This document shows, in pieces, positions 53,605 through 61,967 of a stretch of DNA of 64,000 bases. The translations under genes were made by a program, and so were the position numbers. Position 1 is the stretch's first letter. The number at the start of each line of letters is the position of its first letter. The notes beneath the pieces are model-generated. The model did not search any database. It saw only the letters and a program-made list of their open reading frames with translations, and was not told where the DNA came from. The stretch comes from FEN-1219 sp963713355 (lineage in GTDB: Bacteria > Pseudomonadota > Gammaproteobacteria > Steroidobacterales > Rariloculaceae), in NCBI GenBank assembly GCA_963713355.1, contig CAVQLK010000005.1, positions 434,001 to 498,000 on the forward strand, in the 5' to 3' direction.

Positions 53605-54639
53605 ATGTCAATCGTTGGTTTTCGGGCCGTATCAAACGGCGCACTGACAATCGCCGTTGGCATGATGGCCGGCACCGCGCTGTCGCAGCCGCAATTCGGC
53701 GCCCCACCGCAACCGCGTCCCGACGCGACGCTGGCCGCGGCGCCCGCTGGCTTCGACGCGCGGCGCGAAGGGGTGCCCGCGGGGCTCGTCGAGCGCGTCG
53801 AGTTCGACTCCAAGGTTACGGGCGGCAAGCGGCCCGCCTCGGTCTACCTGCCGCCGGGCTATTCGGCGGACCAGAAATACCCCGTCCTGTATCTGTTGCA
53901 CGGCATCGGCGGCAACGAGACGCATTGGCCAGGGCCCGGCGCCGCCGGTGCCATCCTCGACAATCTGATCGCCGACGGCAAAGCCGTGCCGATGATCGTC
54001 GTGATGCCGAACGGACGCGCATCGAACGAGCCGTCGACCCTCTTCGCCGGCGGCCGTGGTCCGGGCGCCGGCCCAGGTGCACCTGGGCCCGGCGGCGCGG
54101 GTGCCGGTGCGGCCAACGGCGCCCCGCCGGGCGGTCCGGGTCCAGGCGCGCCCGGTGCAGGCGGTGCGCCCGGTGGCCCCGGAGGCCGCGGCGGCGCTGC
54201 CATGGGCGTGGAATTCGAAGCCTACGCGGCGTTCGAGCGCGAGCTGATCGGGGACTTGATTCCCTTCATCGAGGCGCGCTATTCGGTCGCCGCCGACCGC
54301 GTGCAGCGCGCCCTCGCCGGCTTGTCGATGGGTGGCGGTCAGTCGTTGAACTTCGGGCTCAACAACGTCGACACGTTCGCTTGGGTCGGAGGGTTCTCGT
54401 CGGCGCCGAACACCAAAGCACCGGCCGAGCTGGTGTCGGACCCGGCCGAGGCGCGACGGCTCGAGCTCCTGTGGGTGTCGTGCGGTAACGAGGACGGGCT
54501 GTTCAACATCAGTGCCGGCGTTCACGAGCAACTCGCCGCGCAGAACGTCCCGCACAAGTGGTACATCGATGCGGGCGCTCACACGTTCCCCGTCTGGAAA
54601 AACGATCTCTACCACTTCGCATCGCTGCTGTTCCGGTAA
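53605..54639 (+). CDS. Secreted putative esterase (CE1/Fes-like) with Gly/Pro/Ala-rich insert
   Basis: 344 residues. GGGGGAAG before the ATG at 53605. Signal peptide ends near ALSQ. Esterase fold: RPASVYLPPGYSADQKYPVL, YLLHGIGGNETHW (oxyanion region), nucleophile S241 in RALAGLSMGGGQSLNFGL, acid region WVSCGNEDGLF and catalytic His in DAGAHTFPVWKNDLYHF. Residues about 150-199 form a low-complexity Gly/Pro/Ala tract (PGAGPGAPGPGGAGAG type) placed between strand and nucleophile elbow, where such esterases normally have a short loop. Likely acts on feruloyl or acetyl esters; followed by a tannase-like gene on the same strand. Confidence 0.82.
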   Translation: MSIVGFRAVSNGALTIAVGMMAGTALSQPQFGAPPQPRPDATLAAAPAGFDARREGVPAGLVERVEFDSKVTGGKRPASVYLPPGYSADQKYPVLYLLHGIGGNETHWPGPGAAGAILDNLIADGKAVPMIVVMPNGRASNEPSTLFAGGRGPGAGPGAPGPGGAGAGAANGAPPGGPGPGAPGAGGAPGGPGGRGGAAMGVEFEAYAAFERELIGDLIPFIEARYSVAADRVQRALAGLSMGGGQSLNFGLNNVDTFAWVGGFSSAPNTKAPAELVSDPAEARRLELLWVSCGNEDGLFNISAGVHEQLAAQNVPHKWYIDAGAHTFPVWKNDLYHFASLLFR

Positions 54640-54709
54640 CGCCGCAGCGCAGCGGCGCTGCGCCGATAGAGCGCACGGGTTGCGTCGTCGACCACATCGG
54701 GGGAAAGCC

Positions 54710-56514
54710 ATGTCCGATGGACTGCAACCGCAGCGGCTGACTGCGCTAGTCATGTTGGTTGCGCTCGCGGCCGGCGCCGCGCGCGCTCAGCCGGAGGCAG
54801 GCGACTCCGCTGTATTGACTGAGGCGGCGTGCACGGGGCCGGCGCTGGCGGCCACTGTGCCGGCGGCCCGGATCGGCGAGCCTGTATCGGCCATTGCGCT
54901 CGATGCGCTGACGTGGGTGGCGGCTACGCAAGACACGCCTGCGCATTGCCTCGTCAGCGGGCGCCTACTGCCCATCGATACGAGCGGCACGGCGCAACCG
55001 ATCCGCTTCGCAGTGGCCCTTCCCGCGACGTGGAATCGGCGCGCGATCCAGCTCGGCGGCGGCGGCATGAACGGCACGGTGCCGCGAGTCGCGGGCGGCG
55101 ACCTGCGACTGGGCTACGCCACGTACGGCAGCGACTCCGGGCCACGCCAACGATCCGAAGTGGGCGCTCAACGACGAAGCGATCCGCAACTTGGGCTACG
55201 CGCAAATGAAAAAGACGCACGACGCCGCGCTCGTGCTCGTCGAGCGCGCCTACGGCGAGCGCCCTGCCTTCAACTATTACGTCGGCGGATCGCAGGGTGG
55301 GCGCGAAGGGCTCACCGTCGCGCAGCGCTATCCCGCGGACTACGACGGCGTGTTGGCTACGGTGCCGATCGTGGGCTTCTCCACGCTGATGCTGGCGCCC
55401 ACGCTCTCGCGCGTTCAGGAGAGACCGCTGAGCGCTTGGGTGCCGCCGACAAAAGGCCGCGCGCTGCTGGCGGAGTTCATGCGCCAATGCGACGGCCTCG
55501 ACGCGCGCATCGACGGCGTCATCAACAACTACCTCGATTGCCGCGCCTTGTTCAACGTCAACGACGGCGGCCGTGAGCCCGATCCGTGGGCGCGGCTGCG
55601 CTGCTCGAACGAGGTCGACCCCAACCCGCAGGACGCGTCCGAAAGCGCCTGCCTCACTGCGCGGCAAATCGAGACCGTGAACCTCGTGTTTTCGCAGTAC
55701 GCGGCAGGCGTGAAGCTGGCAAACGGCCGCGATACTTTCGGCATGTGGGCGCCGACGACGGCGGTGGCGGGCGGCGCCTTCGGCCCGCCGCCGGCTGCAG
55801 GACCGCGCGGCAGCAGCGCCGCCGCCCGGTGCCGTACCGCCAGCTCGGGGTCCACCCGGCGGCATGGCAATGGCGCCGCCGGGCGCTCTGTTCGTCGCGC
55901 AGCGCTATCGCGGCCAAGAAGGCGCGGCACCCGATGCGCCGGTGTTTTCCACCTTGGGCTCGAACGGCGTCAACGGCTTCGTGATGCAAGACTTGGACGC
56001 CAATCCGCTCGACTACGACACGGCCAAGTATCGCGCGCGCCGCGAGCAGACCTCGCAGTGGCTCGACTCCACGGACCCGGACCTCACAGCCTTTCGTCGC
56101 CGCGGCGGCAAGCTGATCGTCATCGTCGGCACTGACGACACGATCGCGCCGTCCGGAGAGCAGCTCGACTATTACCAGTCGATGCTCGACGCCATGGGCC
56201 GGCGTGCAGTCGACGATTTCGCTCGCCTTTACGTATTGCCGCAAACGGGGCACGGTCTGACGGGCAACTCCGCTTCCATAGACGGCAACGGCGAAGCCGT
56301 GCAGCCGACCCCGATTCCGAGCAGCATCGACCGGTTCGCGTTGCTCCGCGAGTGGGTCGAGAACGGCCAAGCGCCCGGCAAGAGCGAGATCGTCACGGGC
56401 TCGGCCGGCAGCCGGCCGATGTGCTCGTACCCCGAGTATCCGCGCTACGTCGGGGGCGCGGCAGACGCGGCCGACTCCTATGCTTGCGCGGCGCCATCAT
56501 CGCGCCGGCGCTAA
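54710..56514 (+). CDS. Tannase/feruloyl esterase family protein (two frameshifts)
   Basis: About 600 residues. GGGGGAAAG before the ATG at 54710; signal peptide RLTALVMLVALAAGAARAQ. Tannase-family segments: IRFAVALPATWNRRAIQLGG, GGMNGTVPRVAGGDLRLGYA, nucleophile YVGGSQGGREGLTVAQRYPA, acid GTDDTIAPSGEQLDYYQSML and His in VLPQTGHGLTGNSAS. Shifts lie near 55140 in a GGG run (resuming HANDPKWALNDEAIRNLGYA) and near 55800-55830 in a Gly/Pro-rich tract. The Ser is preceded by Gly, whereas classic tannases have a Cys-Ser pair disulfide-bonded to the His side. Predicted to cleave gallate or hydroxycinnamate esters. Confidence 0.8.
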
Positions 56515-56558
56515 CCAGCGTTTGCTAGGCTAGGCCGGTCGTCGTCACGGGGGAGCTC

Positions 56559-56951
56559 ATGAGCTACCGATCCGCCCTGCCCTTGCTCGCCTTCGCAGCG
56601 CTCGCCATTCCGCGCGCCGACGCGCATCACTCGTTCGCGGCCGAGTTCAGCTACGAGCAGAGCGGCACGATCACGGGCGAAGTCGTCGAAGTGCTCTTCG
56701 TCAATCCGCACGCGCGCTACTTCGTCGCGCTTGAAGACGAGAACGGCAACGAGATTCTCTGGGATGCGCAAACACGTAGCCCGAATGCGCTGTTCGCGAT
56801 CGGCTGGAATAAAGACACGATCCGTGTCGGCGAACGGATCACGATCGAGGGCAACCTCGGCCGCGACAACGCGCGGAAAATCTGGATCCGCGAGGTGCGC
56901 AAGGCCTCCGGTGAAACGGTCCGCCCGACCGGCGAGGAGCCGCCGCGATGA
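56559..56951 (+). CDS. DUF6152 family secreted protein
   Basis: 130 residues. Signal peptide SYRSALPLLAFAALAIPRAD ending ADA, mature N-terminus HHSFAAEFSYEQSGTITGEV, family motif VLFVNPHARYFVALEDENG, then ILWDAQTRSPNALFAIGWNK. Its TGA overlaps the ATG of the next gene (ATGA at 56948-56951), the same coupling seen at 50595 but with gene order reversed. Good family match; function unknown. Confidence 0.82.
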   Translation: MSYRSALPLLAFAALAIPRADAHHSFAAEFSYEQSGTITGEVVEVLFVNPHARYFVALEDENGNEILWDAQTRSPNALFAIGWNKDTIRVGERITIEGNLGRDNARKIWIREVRKASGETVRPTGEEPPR

Positions 56952-57988
56952 ACGGCGACGCAGTGCCGCGCCGCGCGCTCGGCGCGCTGGTGGCGCTTGC
57001 TGCCTCGCTGCTGTCGCCCGCTGCGCTCGCCCAGGAAACAGCGCTGACCGGCGATTGGTTCCTGACGCTCAGCGAGAGCCGCGCGCTACACACCGGCATC
57101 TTGACGATCGAGCGCTCGGGTAGCGCGCTCGTCGCATTCGTCGACGGCGGCCCGGCATCGCTCGAGGTCGACGGTGACGCGATTGCGCTCGTCTTCGACA
57201 CGCGCGACGGCGGCGGCCAACTATTGAGCTATACGTTGCAAGGGCGCCTAGAGGGCAACTTGCTCGAAGGCGAGCTCACGCCGCCGCTCAATGCGCCGAA
57301 GGGCACGTGGCATGCGAGCCGCCACGTCGTGCCGCCGCCGGCGCCGCCGAAACCCGTCGACTTCACGGGCGTCTGGTCGCGTACTTCATCGGGCCTCGCA
57401 CGCGTGACGCTCGACTACACGCCGGCGGCGCAAGCCGCCGTCGCCGGCTATCACTACCTGGACGACCCGGCGCTCCGCTGCGTGTCGCCGGGCCTCGTGC
57501 GCGTCTCGGGCTGGCCTTACCCGCTCGAGATCGTGCAGAACGACAAGCAAGTGACGATTCTCTACGAGAGCTTCCACGAGGCGCGGCGCATCTGGCTCGA
57601 CGGTCGGCCATATCCAGAGACCCTACCCCATCGCGCGATGGGCTACTCCCTCGGCCACTGGGAAGGCGCGACGCTCGTCGTCGAGACGAAGATGCTCACG
57701 GCTGGCTATGTCGATCTCGCAGGGCAGCCGCTCTCCGAGAGCTCGCGTGTCGTCGAGCGCATGTCGCTCAGCGCGGACGGCAATACTCTGCGCAGCGAGC
57801 TCACGCTGTACGACGCCGAGAACTATCGGCGGCCGATCACGCGGCACCGCTCGTGGCGACGCGAGCCCGATCTTGCGATTCTCGAGTACGACTGCGACCC
57901 GTATCCGTTTTTTCGCGGTCTCGAGATCGAAGGCACGCTCGACGAGTATTGGCAGCGGATGCGGCAACGGCAACGACAACGGCAATAG
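56948..57988 (+). CDS. Secreted protein of the W-G-D module family, with extra N-terminal domain
   Basis: 346 residues with signal peptide (LGALVALAASLLSPAALAQE). An N-terminal beta-rich domain of about 100 residues (TGDWFLTLSESRALHTGILT, LLSYTLQGRLEGNLLEGELT) precedes a Pro-rich linker and the family domain: VDFTGVWSRTSSGLARVTLD, LRCVSPGLVRVSGWPYPLEI, core GYSLGHWEGATLVVETKMLT and SRVVERMSLSADGNTLRSEL. The C-terminus ends in an unusual Gln/Arg repeat (RMRQRQRQRQ). Translationally coupled to DUF6152. Confidence 0.7.
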   Translation: MNGDAVPRRALGALVALAASLLSPAALAQETALTGDWFLTLSESRALHTGILTIERSGSALVAFVDGGPASLEVDGDAIALVFDTRDGGGQLLSYTLQGRLEGNLLEGELTPPLNAPKGTWHASRHVVPPPAPPKPVDFTGVWSRTSSGLARVTLDYTPAAQAAVAGYHYLDDPALRCVSPGLVRVSGWPYPLEIVQNDKQVTILYESFHEARRIWLDGRPYPETLPHRAMGYSLGHWEGATLVVETKMLTAGYVDLAGQPLSESSRVVERMSLSADGNTLRSELTLYDAENYRRPITRHRSWRREPDLAILEYDCDPYPFFRGLEIEGTLDEYWQRMRQRQRQRQ

Positions 57989-58036
57989 CAGCCGGCATGA
58001 TGTTCTTGCTTGCGAGCCGCTCGGCGGGAGACGGAT

Positions 58037-59056
58037 ATGAAACCAAGTCTTGCGGCATCGCTCGCGTTCTTCATGGTCGTTGCGGCCTCCGCCGACGCGC
58101 AGTGGCTGAAGCAGCCGACACCCAACATTCCCAGAACCGCAGAGGGAAAACCTGACCTCGCGGCGCCACCGCCCCGGGTAGCCGACGGTCATCCTGATCT
58201 ATCCGGCGTCTGGACGAATCGCGGCGCCGCTTTCATCGGACCGGACGACACGCTCACACCGGCAGCGAACGAGCTCGTTCGCGCCCGCGAGGAGAACTAC
58301 TTCAAGGATCGCCCGGCCTTTCAGTGTCGACCGACGGGGCCCGAGGTCAAAGCGGCTTTCAAGCGGATCGTCCAGACGCCGACGCTGATCACCATCCTCT
58401 ACGAAGACCTCACGTATCGGCTGATCTTTACGGACGGGCGGATGCTTGAACCCGATCCCCACCGAACGTGGATGGGTTACTCCGTTGGACGCTGGGAGGG
58501 CGACACCCTCGTCGTCGATAGCTTCGGGTTCAACGACCGAACATGGCTGGACGCCCGCGGCCTGCCGCACACTGAAGCCCTCCGCCTCACCGAGCGCTAT
58601 CGTCGATCGACCGTCGGGCAGATGCAGGTGGAGGTCACAGCCGTCGATCCGGGGGTGCTCACGACACCGCGGACAACTTCCTACACGATGGCATTCCAGC
58701 CCGACACGGAAATGATCGAGGGAATTTGCGAGCCCGATCAGGAGCACTGGGTCGGGCGACTGTCCGACGTCGAGCGTACTGCCGTCACCGTTGCGCCCGC
58801 CTTATTGGCCACGTATGTCGGCACCTACAGCGGGATGTGGGGAACGGTGCCGCGCACCGTGCGCGTCACGTTGGCGGATGGCACGCTGTACGCGAGCGGC
58901 CTCCTCGGAGAACCGGTCCGGCTGATCCCCCAATCCGATACCTTCTTCATGGGTAGCGATGGGCTCGCGTTCGAGTTCGGCGGCGACGGCGGTGCAGTCG
59001 CGTACGTCGTCGAACGGCATGTCTCTGGCGACTGGAAGTACGCGCGTCAGCCCTGA
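58037..59056 (+). CDS. Secreted protein of the W-G-D module family, with C-terminal beta domain
   Basis: 339 residues from 58037 (KPSLAASLAFFMVVAASADA signal peptide; GGGAGA upstream). Family domain: GHPDLSGVWTNRGAAFIGPD, FQCRPTGPEVKAAFKRIVQT, core MGYSVGRWEGDTLVVDSFGF, then NDRTWLDARGLPHTEALRLT and ERYRRSTVGQMQVEVTAVDP. A C-terminal barrel of about 90 residues (ATYVGTYSGMWGTVPRTVRV, VRLIPQSDTFFMGSDGLAFE) resembles DUF3471-type domains that follow serine hydrolases. This is the most typical copy of the core and a good query for family searches. Confidence 0.72.
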   Translation: MKPSLAASLAFFMVVAASADAQWLKQPTPNIPRTAEGKPDLAAPPPRVADGHPDLSGVWTNRGAAFIGPDDTLTPAANELVRAREENYFKDRPAFQCRPTGPEVKAAFKRIVQTPTLITILYEDLTYRLIFTDGRMLEPDPHRTWMGYSVGRWEGDTLVVDSFGFNDRTWLDARGLPHTEALRLTERYRRSTVGQMQVEVTAVDPGVLTTPRTTSYTMAFQPDTEMIEGICEPDQEHWVGRLSDVERTAVTVAPALLATYVGTYSGMWGTVPRTVRVTLADGTLYASGLLGEPVRLIPQSDTFFMGSDGLAFEFGGDGGAVAYVVERHVSGDWKYARQP

Positions 59057-59127
59057 GCCAGACGTCGCGAGTGTGGCACACACACCACGCCTGGCCTGCG
59101 TACCTCTGCGGTCACAGAAGTGGCGTG

Positions 59128-59918
59128 TCAGGCAAGCATTCCGCGTTTCTTCAGCCGAAACATATACGAGGAGCACGGCTATGGCGAGAGGCACGCTAAC
59201 GAACAACGTGAGCTGAGGGTCGAGGTCTGGTCGCTGCCCATAGAGAAACGTAGACAACAGAGTCAAGGCGACACCACCGGCCACATAGCTGCAAAACAAG
59301 CCGACCGAACTCTCTCGTAGGCGGAAGAAACCGACCATGGAAGCAAGCAATACGACCGACATCGCGTAGAGCGAGCTCCATTCAATCGGAGACAACGTTT
59401 CTCGTACGAGCGTCGCTCCTGGCGCATTCGAAAACAGTGCCCACGTGAGCGTGAGCGAGCTAAGGATCGCTGCAAGTCCGAGCACTAACGAGACTATCCA
59501 GACGATTGCGGGCCGAGCGATTGCAGGTGAGGGCACGACAACCTTCCTCGGGCGAGCAGTGGTCTTGGTATACGTTGCCGCAACCGGCGCAGGAACGATC
59601 ACATCGAAATCCGGCTCCGGCGGATCGCCGGGATTATCGTCCTCGCGGTTCTTGAGGCGCTTCGCCTCTTGGACGATGCGAAAGTCCGGGTCAACGGGAT
59701 TTCCTAGCGCGATGAACGGAGCTAGGGCCGCACCAATCATGTACGCACGCTTCCTACGGCGGCGTGCCCATAGCACTACGCGGTGACAGCAATAGAGGAG
59801 CGCGGCGAAGATGCTGCCGGTTGCGCCAGCGGCAATGAGCGCGTCCGCGAACGGGAACCGGCCATGAGCGGCAATCTCGAAACGAGCCTGAAAGACAAGA
59901 CTACCGGATTTAGCTCAT
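59128..59918 (-). CDS. Hypothetical membrane protein, about six transmembrane segments (frameshifted at both ends)
   Basis: Reconstructed. One long frame (59776 downward) carries membrane helices IVWIVSLVLGLAAILSSLTL, SLYAMSVVLLASMVGFF, GLFCSYVAGGVALTLLSTFL and TLFVSVPLAIAVLLVYV. Upstream the same frame gives ALIAAGATGSIFAALLYCCH but no start; removing one base at 59911-59912 joins it to the ATG at 59918 (MSKSGSLVFQARFEIAAHGR). At the other end a one-base change near 59160 would give a basic tail (FRLKKRGMLA) and a stop at 59128, instead of running antisense through the next gene. Family not recognised; boundaries are inference. Confidence 0.45.
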
Positions 59919-59944
59919 CGGCGCAGAGCGACCGTCCGGCAAGC

Positions 59945-60205
59945 TCATGAGCTCGGGGGCCGCGCCAGACACCAGGAAAGAGAGCGCGCCGCTCGCGGCG
60001 GCGACAGATCTTCGACTTTAACTTCGCGTCGCGCGATTCGCCCATATCGGCGCGCGCCGTCGACGAGCCGATGGCGCACGATTGCCGTCAGCTGGCGTTG
60101 CGATCGACTAAGCAAAGCGTGTCTAATGTATTCGGGTGTCGCATCGAAGAATCGGGCGATAGGAAAGAGTTGGTCGGGCCGCCAGCCGAATACAGGTGCG
60201 GCCAT
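59945..60205 (-). CDS. Hypothetical protein, 86 residues
   Basis: ATG at 60205 (MAAPVFGWRPDQLFPIARFF) with GGGAAAG upstream; a TTG at 60253 would add 16 residues. The product is soluble, basic and arginine-rich (LLSRSQRQLTAIVRHRLVDG, RRYGRIARREVKVEDL). It precedes the membrane-protein gene by 26 bases. Not recognised; the compact helical look and adjacent start/stop geometry are the only support. Confidence 0.35.
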   Translation of the reverse strand: MAAPVFGWRPDQLFPIARFFDATPEYIRHALLSRSQRQLTAIVRHRLVDGARRYGRIARREVKVEDLSPPRAARSLSWCLARPPSS

Positions 60206-60359
60206 GACTTTCCCTGCTTGCGGGGGCTCGACTAGCCCCGCGCGGACGCTCAACCCTTCCTCGAAAGGTCTTCACGTCGAAAACGCCGACGGCGTCGTCC
60301 TGCCGAGGGCCACCGTCTGCGCGCCGGCCTGGACCAACTCTCCCTCGAGCAGCTCCTAG

Positions 60360-61873
60360 GTGAGCCAACGATCATTGCGGGCAACCGTACGCGCTCTCGG
60401 AGCTGGTTTCCTTGGTCAGTCGCCCATTTGGTACAAGCTGACGATCCTGGCATTTCTGCTCGTCAATCCGCTGCTGTTCGCGGTAAGCCCGTACATCGCG
60501 GGATGGGCACTCGTACTCGAGTTCATATTCACTCTCGTGATGGCGCTGCGCTGCTATCCGCTTCAGCCGGGCGGCTTGCTGGCGCTCGAAGCCGTCGCGA
60601 TCGGCATGACGACCCCGACTGCGGTTTACGAGGAGACCGTTAACGGGATCCAAGTCGTGCTGTTGCTCGTCTTCATGGTGGCCGGGATCTTTTTTCTCAA
60701 GCAGCTACTGTTGTTCGTGTTCACCAACGCGTTGCTTGGGGTGCGCTCGAAACGCGTGCTCTCGTTGTTGTTCTGTTCGCTTGCGGCTGTGCTTTCGGCG
60801 TTTCTCGACGCTCTCACGGTCATGGCGGTCGTCATCACGTCGGCGGCAGGGTTCTACGGCGTTTATCACAAGGCGGCTTCGGGCAAGCAGTACCATCACG
60901 CTGACCATGATCCCTCGAACGATGACGAAGTCCGTGAGCTGCACCGCGAAGACCTAGAGCAGTTCCGCGCCTTCTTGCGCAGCCTGATCATGCACGCGGC
61001 CGTAGGCACGGCGCTCGGTGGCGTCATGACGCTCGTCGGCGAGCCGCAGAACCTTTTGATCGCTACGGTTGCGGGGTGGGAGTTCGGCGAATTTTTCATG
61101 CGGATGTTACCGATTTCGGCTCCGGTGTTCGGGATCGGCTTGGTTACTTGCTTCATCGTCGAGCGTTTGCGTTGGTTCGGTTACGGCGCCGAGCTGCCGC
61201 AGCCCGTGCGGACGGTGCTCGAGGACTTCGCCCGTGCTGAGCGTGACAACCGCACGCCGAACGATTGGGCGACGCTGATCGTTCAAGCCGCAGCGGCCCT
61301 CCTGCTTGTCGCGGCGCTGGCGTTCCACGTAGCCGCCGTGGGTCTCGTCGGCCTTGCGCTGATCGTGTTGGCGACGGCGTTCACGGGGGTCACCGAAGAG
61401 CACCGGCTCGGACGCGCGTTTCACGAGGCGTTGCCTTTCACGGCACTGCTCGCCGTCTTCTTTGCCATCGTAGCCGTGATCACGAGCAGCACCTGTTCGC
61501 TCCCGTCGTCGACTGGGTTCTCCGCTTGCCGCCAGCGCTGCAGCCAAGCACGTTCTACCTCGCGAACGGAGCGCTCTCCGCGATCAGCGACAACGTATTT
61601 GTGGCGACGGTATATATCAGCGAGATCAAAGCGGCGCTCGACGCGGGCGCCATTGATCGTGCACAGTTCGACGTGCTTGCTGTCGCGATCAACACGGGAA
61701 CTAATCTTCCGAGCGTCGCAACGCCCAACGGTCAGGCAGCATTCTTGTTCCTGCTCACGTCGGCGCTCGCACCCTTAGTGCGCCTTTCATATTCGCGCAT
61801 GGTGGCGATGGCCGTTCCTTATACGATCACTTTGACCCTGACTGGTCTCCTCGCAGTGGTGTTCTTGCTCTGA
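60360..61873 (+). CDS. nhaB: Na+/H+ antiporter NhaB (one frameshift)
   Basis: About 504 residues, matching NhaB. GTG start at 60360. N-terminal GFLGQSPIWYKLTILAFLLV, then LVLEFIFTLVMALRCYPLQP and LLALEAVAIGMTTPTAVYEE. A helix-rich core carries GVMTLVGEPQNLLIATVAGW and ALPFTALLAVFFAIVAVI. A missing base near 61490 (expected IHEQHLFAPVVDWVL) shifts the frame; the rest is clear: TFYLANGALSAISDNVFVAT, NTGTNLPSVATPNGQAAFLF and SYSRMVAMAVPYTITLTLTG. Inner-membrane antiporter for sodium extrusion and pH homeostasis. NhaB is mainly gammaproteobacterial, supporting the host assignment. Confidence 0.9.
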
Positions 61874-61891
61874 GGTAACGCTGCTCGAAAA

Positions 61892-61941
61892 CGTTCTCGC
61901 AAAGCGCCTACGCCCCTTGACGTTGTCGCCCGGCGAGAACG
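61892..61941. terminator. Inverted repeat between convergent nhaB and OsmC-DUF302 genes
   Basis: CGTTCTCGC (61892-61900) and GCGAGAACG (61933-61941) are exact complements, preceded by AAAA and followed by a pyrimidine-rich CCTCTTT. It lies in the 94-base convergent gap, where a bidirectional terminator is expected. The 32-base loop is long for an intrinsic terminator. Confidence 0.4.
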
Positions 61942-61967
61942 AGCCTCTTTCGCGCTTGCGCCGCTCG

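Noticed and set aside
60126..60359. Plus-strand ORF upstream of nhaB
   Set aside because: Low-complexity Ser/Pro/Ala composition, antisense to the small hypothetical gene, no ribosome site; probably non-coding.
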